From contig PKWD01000409.1 in assembly GCA_003131945.1 (NCBI GenBank), positions 6,086 to 11,423 of the forward strand: a DNA stretch of 5,338 bases, given 5' to 3'. Under the pieces are notes generated by a model, which was not told the DNA's origin, did not search any database, and worked only from the letters and a program-made list of their open reading frames with translations. This document shows, piece after piece, positions 1 to 5,338 of the stretch; within the stretch, counting starts at the first letter, position 1, and every line of letters begins with the position of its first letter. The stretch is from Acidimicrobiaceae bacterium (lineage in GTDB: Bacteria > Actinomycetota > Acidimicrobiia > Acidimicrobiales > UBA8190). The translations under genes and the position numbers were made by a program.

Positions 1-573
1 GTCGTGGTGGGCGAGGCTGGGACCTGGGACGCGGCGCTGGCCGTGATCGGCGAACGTCGCCCTGACCTCGCCCTCGTCGACATCCAGCTCTCCGGGCGCA
101 ACGGCATCGATCTGGCGCGTCAGTTGTCGACCGACCATCCGGCCACCCGCGTGGTGATCCTCTCGGCCCACGACGACGATGCTTTCGTTCGCCGGGCCTT
201 CGAAGCGGGCGTGGCCGGCTACCTGTTGAAGACCATGGCCCGTGACGATCTCATCAACGCCGTGCGTGCCGTCGGCATGGGAACGACGGTTCTCGATCCG
301 GCCGTCTCCAGCCGCCTGGCCGGGGCGAACTCGTTGACCGCCGTCGCCCGAGGGCCCCGACTCACGCTCAGGGAACAGGAGGTCGTCGCCCTGGTGGCCG
401 ACGGACTGTCCAACAAGGCGATCGCCATTCGCCTGGGCGTGAGTACGCGCACCGTGGAGGGCCACGTCAACCACGTCTTCACAAAACTCGACCTCGAATC
501 CCGAACCGAGTTGGTCCGTTATGTCTTGACCAACGGCCTCCCGACAGCAGCGCAGGTTCCCCCCGAGCGATAA
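1..573 (+). CDS. NarL/FixJ-family response regulator, 5'-truncated by the window edge
   Basis: DNA-binding response regulator controlled by phosphorylation; it would act in the cytoplasm as a transcription factor. The reading frame is open from base 1, so the gene starts outside the window. About 28 residues, including the first beta strand and its acidic pair, are missing. Numbering from the first codon seen, the receiver domain shows the phospho-acceptor Asp27 (ALVDIQL), the conserved Ser55 (VVILSAH) and Lys77 (GYLLKT). A linker follows, then a LuxR-type HTH at about residues 121-176 (LTLREQEVVALVADGLSNK, then VSTRTVEGHV), ending 13 residues before the stop. The usual Met-Pro after the phospho-Asp is Ser-Gly here (DIQLSG). 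The in-frame GTGs at 4 and 7 lie mid-domain and are not credible starts. NarL-type regulators usually pair with HisKA_3 kinases; the downstream kinase is a different class, so the true partner may be upstream of the window. Family assignment is firm; the target genes are unknown. Confidence 0.95.
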   Translation, partial: VVVGEAGTWDAALAVIGERRPDLALVDIQLSGRNGIDLARQLSTDHPATRVVILSAHDDDAFVRRAFEAGVAGYLLKTMARDDLINAVRAVGMGTTVLDPAVSSRLAGANSLTAVARGPRLTLREQEVVALVADGLSNKAIAIRLGVSTRTVEGHVNHVFTKLDLESRTELVRYVLTNGLPTAAQVPPER

Positions 574-624
574 CGGCCCCATCCGCTCCTTCCCTGGTGT
601 CACGAGATGCGGGCCCACGCCGAC

Positions 625-640
625 CAGGTGGTTCCACCTG
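625..640. repeat. Perfect inverted repeat, operator-like
   Basis: CAGGTGG at 625-631 and CCACCTG at 634-640 are exact reverse complements separated by TT. A 16-bp dyad with a 2-nt centre is too tight for an RNA hairpin loop but is the usual geometry for a dimeric DNA-binding protein. It lies about 140 bp upstream of the candidate promoter and 52 bp after the stop of the NarL-type regulator. Dyad symmetry is seen directly; operator function is inferred. Confidence 0.5.
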
Positions 641-677
641 AATCGGTATAGGTAATTCCACATAGGTAATTCCACGT
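626..677. promoter_or_regulatory. Three-copy 14-bp motif AGGTNNTTCCACNT, putative operator array
   Basis: Three copies in the same orientation: 626-639 (AGGTGGTTCCACCT), 650-663 (AGGTAATTCCACAT) and 664-677 (AGGTAATTCCACGT). The last two are part of an exact, directly abutting 14-bp tandem repeat (ATAGGTAATTCCAC at 648-661 and 662-675). The first copy is the dyad described separately, and the other two look like degenerate versions of it that keep the AGGT and TTCCAC parts. Start-to-start distances are 24 and 14 bp. Clustered copies in the only large intergenic region suggest binding sites for a regulator of the kinase-receiver pair. The NarL-type regulator just upstream is a candidate binder, but nothing in the sequence proves it. 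Confidence 0.5.
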
Positions 678-780
678 GTGTGTCCCCTGAGTCACGGCAA
701 AGGCTGTGGGGACGTGCTGAATCGGTCTTGATGGGCAACTGCCGTCGTCACGGGGGGCGCGCAGGTGACGGCGCATATCG

Positions 781-809
781 TTGACGTACCGCCTGACCAG
801 GTAGAGAAT
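781..809 (+). promoter_or_regulatory. Candidate sigma-70-type promoter for the kinase-receiver pair
   Basis: TTGACG at 781-786 matches the -35 consensus at 5 of 6 positions. GAGAAT at 804-809 matches TATAAT at 4 of 6, with a 17-bp spacer. Transcription would begin near 815-818, giving a leader of about 45-48 nt before the ATG at 863. The position and spacing are good, but high-GC genomes produce such matches by chance and there is no experimental support. Confidence 0.4.
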
Positions 810-851
810 CGCAAAACACGCAGCACACGAACCCACGAGATGAACAAGTGC

Positions 852-858
852 GGGGAGG
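852..858 (+). promoter_or_regulatory. Ribosome binding site of the sensor kinase
   Basis: GGGGAGG is a strong Shine-Dalgarno match ending 4 nt before ATG 863. It decides the start, because the in-frame GTG at 848 has no comparable motif upstream and would place this purine run inside the coding sequence. Confidence 0.7.
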
Positions 859-862
859 CACA

Positions 863-2425
863 ATGGAGCGGGGTGGTTGGCGACCCTCTCCTCTGACGGT
901 AGGTGTCACGCTGGTCGTCGCCGCGGCCACGGTGCTGGGCTTCGTGCTCACCAACCGCAGCGTCGCCAGCCAGAACCAGGCCCTGCTCAAGAGCGACACG
1001 ACCCAGGCGGCCGAGTACGTCTCGTCGCTCGTCACCACCATCGGCGCCCCGCTCCAAGCTCTCGCCTCCGGTGTGACCCTGACGAACGCCTCGCCGACGG
1101 CGTTCGACACCGAGGCAAAGTTGGCGGCGGCCGCTGCCGGTGCCGTCATCCTGGCCCGCAAGACGAGTACCGGGTTCGTCGTCACGGCCGTCGTCGGAAA
1201 GGGTTTCACCGTCGGACAGCCCCCCGGCGCGGCGGTGGAGGCGACGCTCGCCAAAGCCGGTGGTGATATCACTCCGGGTCCGGTGAACTACAACGGGAAG
1301 ACGGCGACGCTCGGGTTCGCCGTCGGGCCGCCCCTGGCACCGACCGGCACAGCCATCTACGAGCAGCTGCAGATCAGTCCTTTCCTCGCCATCACGGCGG
1401 TGCAGGGGGCGCCGTTCCGCGTCCTACGGGCCGCCGTGTATGCGACACGGGAACCCACACAGGATCAGTTGGTCCTTTCCAACACACATTCGTTGCCCCT
1501 CGTCGGCCCCACGGCCGTGGCCGCCGTCGGTGTCGGGTCCGAGAAGTGGTGGCTCGTGGCCTCGGCTCGGACCCCCCTCGCCGGCGACTTCCCCAATGCC
1601 GCCCCTTACATCATCCTCGGTGTCGGTCTCCTTCTGGCCTTGGCCATCGGCAGCACGGTCGAGGTCCTCGTCCGGCGCCACCGCTACGCCACGAACCTCG
1701 TGGCCGAGCGCACCGCCGAGCTCGACCGCTCCCATGCCGCTCTCATGCGTAGCGAACGACTATCGGCTCTGGGCGAGATGGCATCCACCATCGGCCACGA
1801 GCTGCGCAATCCGCTGGCCGCCGTCATCAACGCCCATTTCATGGTCCGCCATACCCTCGGAACCACGATCACCCCTGACATCGATCGGCACCTCGACATG
1901 GCCGAACGCCAGACGACCAGGGCCGCCACCCTGGCCGACAATCTCACGGCCTTCATCCGCCACCGCGAACCGAATCCTGTCCCCATCGATCTTGGCGCCG
2001 TCGTGGAGGAGGTGCTCGAGGCCACGCCCGCCCCGTCGGGGATCGAGGTGGAGGTCGACGTCCCGCCCCTCGTGTTCCAGGCCGACAGCGATCAGTTCAC
2101 CCAGGTGATCGCCAACCTGATCGTGAACGGCTTCCAGGCCATGCCCGACGGGGGGACCTTGCGTGTTCAGGCATCGACGCAGGGCGGGCACGTCGTCCTC
2201 ACCATCGCCGACTCCGGGAGTGGAGTCGAGGCGGCGACCATGGACAGGGTCTTCGATCCGTTCTTCACCACCAAGGCCAGTGGGACCGGACTCGGGCTCG
2301 CCATCGTGTCCCGCATCGTCGAGGCCCACGGAGGCGACGTCTCCTTGCGTAACGGTGCGACCGGTGGTGCTGTCGTCACCGTGAGACTTCCCATCGCCTC
2401 GGCCCCCGAGCTGGCACGACGGTGA
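863..2425 (+). CDS. Membrane sensor histidine kinase (HisKA + HATPase, NtrB-like core)
   Basis: A 520-aa sensor kinase that autophosphorylates on histidine and passes the phosphate to a receiver. Start chosen at ATG 863 behind GGGGAGG. Order: TM helix about 11-30; extracytoplasmic sensor domain about 31-247, Ala/Gly/Thr-rich and not assignable by eye; TM helix about 248-270; a short charged, probably coiled-coil linker (271-300) with no HAMP visible; HisKA with phospho-accepting His312 in GHELRNPLAA; then HATPase_c with N-box Asn422 (NLIVNG), G1 Asp450 (IADSGSGV), F-box VFDPFFTTK (463-471) and G2 GTGLGL (474-479). All catalytic motifs are intact. The HELRNPL, VFDPFFTTK and GTGLGL combination resembles NtrB/AtoS-type kinases. 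The receiver-only protein 37 nt downstream is the obvious partner. Family is certain; the signal is unknown. Confidence 0.95.
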   Translation: MERGGWRPSPLTVGVTLVVAAATVLGFVLTNRSVASQNQALLKSDTTQAAEYVSSLVTTIGAPLQALASGVTLTNASPTAFDTEAKLAAAAAGAVILARKTSTGFVVTAVVGKGFTVGQPPGAAVEATLAKAGGDITPGPVNYNGKTATLGFAVGPPLAPTGTAIYEQLQISPFLAITAVQGAPFRVLRAAVYATREPTQDQLVLSNTHSLPLVGPTAVAAVGVGSEKWWLVASARTPLAGDFPNAAPYIILGVGLLLALAIGSTVEVLVRRHRYATNLVAERTAELDRSHAALMRSERLSALGEMASTIGHELRNPLAAVINAHFMVRHTLGTTITPDIDRHLDMAERQTTRAATLADNLTAFIRHREPNPVPIDLGAVVEEVLEATPAPSGIEVEVDVPPLVFQADSDQFTQVIANLIVNGFQAMPDGGTLRVQASTQGGHVVLTIADSGSGVEAATMDRVFDPFFTTKASGTGLGLAIVSRIVEAHGGDVSLRNGATGGAVVTVRLPIASAPELARR

Positions 2426-2430
2426 ACGTC

Positions 2431-2466
2431 ATGACCCGCATGGCACGGCGGCGGCAACAGCGATGA
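2431..2466 (+). other. Possible coupling micro-ORF (11 codons) between kinase and receiver genes
   Basis: ATG 2431 opens a frame encoding MTRMARRRQQR and stops at TGA 2464-2466, which overlaps the receiver gene's ATG (2463-2465) as ATGA. GGTGA at 2421-2425, containing the kinase stop codon, sits 5 nt upstream and is a reasonable Shine-Dalgarno sequence. The receiver's own ATG has no clear ribosome binding site. Ribosomes finishing the kinase could therefore re-initiate here and be delivered to the receiver start. The peptide has five arginines in eleven residues. This may be chance: the frame is very short and the codons are ordinary. Confidence 0.3.
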
Positions 2467-2873
2467 CCAGTGGAGGCACCGGGTCCGTCCCGTTCGAGGC
2501 GCGCACCCTGCGGGCCGACGTGCTCGTGGTCGACGACGAGGCCGACGTGCGCCGGTCGATGTGCGAGGTCCTGCGAACCTCAGGTTTCAGCGTGGTCGAG
2601 GCCGAGGACGGTGCGGCCGCCTTCGGGCTGCTGCGGGAGAACCGCTACGGCATGGTCCTGCTCGACATCCGGATGCCCAAGCTCGACGGAGTGTCGCTCA
2701 TCGAGGCCCTGGTGGAGTTGCCTCCGGTCGTCGTCCACTCGGCCTTCAGTCTGAGCGCCGAGGAGCGCCAGCGGCTCGGCGTCAAGGTGGTGCAGTACCT
2801 GCACAAGCCGGTGTCGCCCCAGCAGCTTCTCGGTGCCGTCCACGGCATCCTCGGTCCGGCGCCCGGTACGTAG
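2463..2873 (+). CDS. Single-domain (receiver-only) response regulator
   Basis: A 136-aa protein that is one CheY-like receiver domain with a 19-residue N-terminal lead and no output domain. Visible landmarks: beta1 VLVVDDE with acidic pair Asp24/Asp25, phospho-acceptor Asp68 in LLDIRMP, Ser93 in VVHSAF, and Lys115-Pro116 in LHKPVS. All phosphorylation-site residues are present, so it should accept phosphate. It most likely takes it from the kinase encoded just upstream and acts through protein-protein contact or as a relay step. ATG 2463 is used because GTG 2521 would cut into beta1. No Shine-Dalgarno motif precedes the ATG, but a micro-ORF stop overlaps it. A DNA-binding role is unlikely given the length. 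Family is certain; the downstream target is unknown. Confidence 0.93.
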   Translation: MTSGGTGSVPFEARTLRADVLVVDDEADVRRSMCEVLRTSGFSVVEAEDGAAAFGLLRENRYGMVLLDIRMPKLDGVSLIEALVELPPVVVHSAFSLSAEERQRLGVKVVQYLHKPVSPQQLLGAVHGILGPAPGT

Positions 2874-2882
2874 ACACCCGCC

Positions 2883-3692
2883 TCAGCGACGGCCATTCGG
2901 GTCCTCGAAGACGATGGGTGCCTCGAAGGCGGCTCGGCGCGAGGCGCGACGGAACGTGGCCAGCATGGCCGGACCGAGAAGCCCGATGCCGACGAAGGTG
3001 GTGATGGCTCGGCCCGTATCCCAGCCGAGCGACGTGGTGGCATCGAATACCAGGTACCGGTGCACGTTGGTGGCAAATGCGGCACCCGGTAGATAGGCCA
3101 CCGTGCTGTGCGGGTCGATGACGAATGGCCAGAACGAGAGGTTCAGCATGAAGCCGAAGACGTACCCCGACAGGGCGCCGTAGACGGCCAGCATCAGGAC
3201 CTCACGGGTGCCCTTCACCGGTGGGAGCAGTCCGGCGAACATCCCCACCCATGCACATCCGAACATCTGGTACGGCATCCACGGCCCCACGCCACCGGTG
3301 ATGAGTGCTGACGCGAACAGCGTTGTGCATCCCAGGGCGAAGCCGAAGCCGGGGCCGAAGACCCGCCCGGCGATCACCAGCGTGAACAAGACCGTCTCGA
3401 TGCCCGCCGTGCCGGCCCCCAATGGGCGCAGGGCGGCCCCGATGGCCGACAGCACCCCCAGCATGGCGATGGCCTTGGCATCGATACCGCCGTCAGAAAT
3501 ATCGGCGAAGACGACGGCGAGCACGAGGACCAGCAGCACTCCGAACATCAGCGGAGCCATGGCGTTGTCACCGAACGTTCCGGGGGCGACCACAAATGGC
3601 CATAGGAAGGCTACGAGTCCAAGGAGAGAAGCCATGACGATTGTCACTCGTGACCGCATACCGACCCGTATGGCGACGGCCGGCCTCAGCAT
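2883..3692 (-). CDS. ECF transporter substrate-binding (S) component
   Basis: A 269-aa, very hydrophobic membrane protein that would capture a vitamin or other micronutrient and pass it through an ECF module driven by the ATPase encoded upstream. By eye there are about six to eight TM segments, including residues 16-36, 45-63, 72-90, 97-132, 141-157, 165-191 and 225-247. Segments GGVGPWMPYQMFG (133-145), AGLLPP (153-158) and NLSFWPF (184-190) resemble actinobacterial S components as I recall them. The C-terminus is short and basic to acidic. ATG 3692 is chosen because it overlaps the ATPase stop as ATGCTGA. ATG 3716 (preceded by a close AGGTG) and ATG 3659 are alternatives; TM1 begins just after the latter. 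Related actinobacterial clusters have been predicted to carry cobalamin, but substrate cannot be read here and no riboswitch lies in the window. Confidence 0.85.
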   Translation of the reverse strand: MLRPAVAIRVGMRSRVTIVMASLLGLVAFLWPFVVAPGTFGDNAMAPLMFGVLLVLVLAVVFADISDGGIDAKAIAMLGVLSAIGAALRPLGAGTAGIETVLFTLVIAGRVFGPGFGFALGCTTLFASALITGGVGPWMPYQMFGCAWVGMFAGLLPPVKGTREVLMLAVYGALSGYVFGFMLNLSFWPFVIDPHSTVAYLPGAAFATNVHRYLVFDATTSLGWDTGRAITTFVGIGLLGPAMLATFRRASRRAAFEAPIVFEDPNGRR

Positions 3693-5314
3693 GGTGGCAC
3701 GTCGGCAACGGCGCATCGCACCTGGTCCATGGTGAGGTAGGCCAGCGGAGCCAGGATCTTCGCCACCTGAGGGGCGAAGGCCGGGGAGGCACCCACCACA
3801 TCTGCCGTCGGCCCGTCGGCGACGATGTCGCCATCGGCCATCACGACGACCCGATCCACAGCGGCGGCGGCGAACTCCACGTCGTGGGTCGACACCACTA
3901 TGGCCCGGCCTTCAGAGGCCAGGAGGTCGATGATGTCGATCAAGGTCCGTTTGGCTCGATAGTCGAGACCCCGTGTCGGTTCGTCGAGAAGGACGACCCG
4001 AGGGGCGGCCACCAGCTGAACGGCAAGGACGAGCGAGAGGCGTTGACCTTCAGAGAGGTCACGCGGGTGCGTTCCGTCGGCAATACCCGGAGCCAGACGA
4101 TCGAGAAGGGCCCGGGCACTCTCGTGGCTGGATCCCTCCGACTCGCGGTCGGCTTGGGCGCACTCTTGGGCCACGGTGTCGAGATAGAGGAGGTCCGCCG
4201 GAGTTTGGGGCACCAGGCCGATGAGTCGACGGGCCTTGGCCGACGAGAGCGACCCGGGGTCGACGCCACCGACGTCGACGGATCCGGCTTGACGCTCTCC
4301 GGAGCCCTGGAGCGCCCACAAAAGCGAGGACTTCCCCGAGCCGTTGCGGCCCATGAGAGCCGTCACCTGGCCACCGAAGAGTTCGAGGTCGACCCCGCGT
4401 ACAGCCACCACGGTCCCATATCTCACCACCACTTTTCGAGCCTTGAGGAGGACCCCGGCACGTCTTCGGCCCACAGTCCGCGCCGGAGGGGCGACTGTCA
4501 CGCCGGCGAGCTCGGCCCGCAGCGGCCCAGCGCGACGTCGGGCGTCGCGCACCGACAACGGAAGCGGATGCCAACGGGCGAGCCGGCCGAGCTCGACCAC
4601 CGGAGGGGCGACCTCGGTGGAGACCAGCATCTCGGCCGGGGGCCCGGACGACACTGTCCCGTCTCGTCGCACTTCGATGACCCGGTCTGCATACTGGACC
4701 ACCCTCTCGAGCCTGTGTTCGGCGAGGACGACGGTGACCCCGAGGTCATGGACCATGCGGGTAATGGCGGCGAGCACCTCCTCGGCGGCGGTGGGGTCCA
4801 GAGCAGAAGTCGGTTCGTCGAGAACCAGAATGCGCGGATGGGCGGTGAGCACCGAGCCGATGGCCACTCTCTGCTGCTGGCCACCGGAGAGCTCGTAGAG
4901 AGCGCGGCTCCGCAGGTCGGCGATGCCCAGGAGATCGAGCGTCTCCTCCACCCGCTTCCGCATCACTTCTGGGGGGACCGCCAACTGCTCCATGGCGTAG
5001 GCAAGCTCTTCTTCCACCGTGTCCGTCACGAAACCGGCCAGGGGATCCTGGCCGACCACACCGACGACGTCGGCAAGTTCGCGCGGCGCATGGGTCCGCG
5101 TATCACGACCGTCCACCGCCACCCGACCCGAGAGAGTCCCACCGGTGAAGTGCGGAACCAGGCCGTTGATGGCACCGAGCAAGGTCGACTTTCCGACACC
5201 GGTGCGACCGACGACGAGGGCCAGCTCGCCTTCTTCGATATGGAGATCGACATCGCGCAGGACTGGGGTGGTGGCGTTGGCGTAGGTGACGCTCGCATGT
5301 TCGAACTCGATCAC
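3686..5314 (-). CDS. ECF-type ABC transporter ATPase, two fused ATP-binding domains
   Basis: A 542-aa cytoplasmic protein carrying both ATPases of an energy-coupling factor importer in one chain. Domain 1: Walker A GRTGVGKS (36-43), Q-loop Gln89, signature LSGGQQQR (142-149), Walker B with Glu167, D-loop SALD (170-173), His200. Domain 2: Walker A GRNGSGKS (322-329), Q-loop Gln370, signature LSEGQ (420-424, Gly to Glu), Walker B with Glu445, D-loop GLD (449-451), His477. The basic linker at 244-290 separates them. The first half closely resembles actinobacterial EcfA-type fusions (INGLVPHFTGG, VVGQDP, FVTDTVEEELAY). The GTG start at 5314 begins the typical MIEFEHASVTY and overlaps an upstream stop as GTGA; the frame stays open to the window edge, so a longer N-terminus is not excluded. 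It overlaps the S-component gene by 7 nt. Substrate is unknown. Confidence 0.93.
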   Translation of the reverse strand: MIEFEHASVTYANATTPVLRDVDLHIEEGELALVVGRTGVGKSTLLGAINGLVPHFTGGTLSGRVAVDGRDTRTHAPRELADVVGVVGQDPLAGFVTDTVEEELAYAMEQLAVPPEVMRKRVEETLDLLGIADLRSRALYELSGGQQQRVAIGSVLTAHPRILVLDEPTSALDPTAAEEVLAAITRMVHDLGVTVVLAEHRLERVVQYADRVIEVRRDGTVSSGPPAEMLVSTEVAPPVVELGRLARWHPLPLSVRDARRRAGPLRAELAGVTVAPPARTVGRRRAGVLLKARKVVVRYGTVVAVRGVDLELFGGQVTALMGRNGSGKSSLLWALQGSGERQAGSVDVGGVDPGSLSSAKARRLIGLVPQTPADLLYLDTVAQECAQADRESEGSSHESARALLDRLAPGIADGTHPRDLSEGQRLSLVLAVQLVAAPRVVLLDEPTRGLDYRAKRTLIDIIDLLASEGRAIVVSTHDVEFAAAAVDRVVVMADGDIVADGPTADVVGASPAFAPQVAKILAPLAYLTMDQVRCAVADVPPC

Positions 5315-5338
5315 GTCGGCACCCGTGCGGTATGTCGA
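5311..5338 (-). CDS. C-terminal end of an upstream gene, possibly EcfT
   Basis: Reading leftwards from the window edge, one frame gives RHTARVPT followed by TGA at 5313-5311, overlapping the ATPase GTG start as GTGA. A 4-nt overlap is typical of coupled operon genes. The fragment is too short to identify. An ECF importer needs a transmembrane EcfT subunit, and none lies within the window, so that is the expected identity. This is inferred from context only. Confidence 0.35.

Larger units (their letters stand above)
574..862 (+). other. 289-bp intergenic region with operator-like repeats and a candidate promoter
   Basis: This is the only sizeable non-coding stretch in the window. Its left half holds three copies of a 14-bp motif (626-677), the first a 7-bp inverted repeat around TT. 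A decamer CTGAATCGGT occurs at 638-647 and again at 717-726. The right half has a sigma-70-like promoter (781-809) and the kinase's ribosome binding site. Base composition is visibly less GC-rich around 640-680 and 775-845 than in the genes. No intrinsic terminator with a T-run is visible after the upstream regulator. A TTG-initiated reading frame on the opposite strand spans most of the region but lacks gene-like codon use. Confidence 0.75.

Noticed and set aside
682..713. Inverted repeat GTCCCC / GGGGAC, and an alternative small hairpin CACGGC-AAAG-GCTGTG at 693-708
   Set aside because: Considered as a terminator of the upstream regulator. The stems are short, mutually exclusive, and not followed by a T-run, so I do not call a terminator.
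746..770. Inverted repeat CGTCAC / GTGACG with a 13-nt spacer
   Set aside because: Six-bp arms in GC-rich DNA are expected by chance and nothing else marks the site as an operator or hairpin.
848..862. GTG at 848 as an earlier start of the sensor kinase
   Set aside because: It has no Shine-Dalgarno motif upstream, whereas ATG 863 has GGGGAGG at a workable spacing.
600..863. Minus-strand frame in the intergenic region with a hydrophobic N-terminus followed by an arginine-rich stretch
   Set aside because: It needs a TTG start with no visible ribosome binding site, its third codon positions do not show the strong G/C bias of the neighbours, and it covers the operator repeats and promoter candidate. 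A real small membrane protein is not excluded but is not supported.
1760..2329. 189-codon open frame on the minus strand inside the kinase gene
   Set aside because: It is antisense to the catalytic core of a well-supported kinase. Long shadow frames are normal in high-GC DNA, and the translation resembles no family I know.
2834..2847. Palindrome TGCCGT-CC-ACGGCA near the end of the receiver gene, considered as a bidirectional terminator
   Set aside because: A 2-nt loop cannot form a stable RNA hairpin, it lies within conserved coding sequence, and no T-run follows.
3208..3735. 175-codon plus-strand frame opposite the S-component gene
   Set aside because: Its product is low-complexity, rich in Pro, Ala, Thr and Ser, as expected from the antisense of a hydrophobic protein gene. 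It has no recognisable domain.

Overview
The window is GC-rich, with strong G/C preference at third codon positions in every gene. It reads like a piece of an actinobacterial (Actinomycetota) chromosome. The lineage is inferred from composition and from the ECF-transporter genes on the right, whose fused double ATPase and substrate-binding subunit match actinobacterial forms. No rRNA, tRNA, mobile element or CRISPR array is visible. No finer taxonomic placement can be supported.

Left part (1-2873, + strand): two-component signalling. The window opens inside a NarL/FixJ-type response regulator (receiver plus LuxR-type HTH) that ends at 573. A 289-bp intergenic region follows. It holds three copies of a 14-bp operator-like motif, one of them a near-perfect dyad, and a plausible sigma-70-type promoter. 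Next come a membrane-bound sensor histidine kinase (863-2425) and a response regulator that is only a receiver domain (2463-2873). The 37-nt gap between these two contains an 11-codon micro-ORF whose stop overlaps the regulator's ATG, which suggests translational coupling.

Right part (2883-5338, - strand): an energy-coupling factor (ECF) vitamin or micronutrient importer. Reading right to left, there is the last few codons of a probable upstream gene that runs off the window (EcfT expected), then a 542-aa protein with two ABC ATPase domains, then an integral membrane S component. Adjacent frames overlap by 4 nt (GTGA) and 7 nt (ATGCTGA), so this is a tightly coupled operon. The substrate cannot be read from the sequence.

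The two gene groups converge tail to tail with 9 bp between stop codons. Nothing in the sequence shows a functional link between them. I see known families throughout rather than a clearly new system. The most unusual parts are the operator array upstream of the kinase, the micro-ORF junction, and the kinase's unassigned extracytoplasmic domain next to an output-less receiver.
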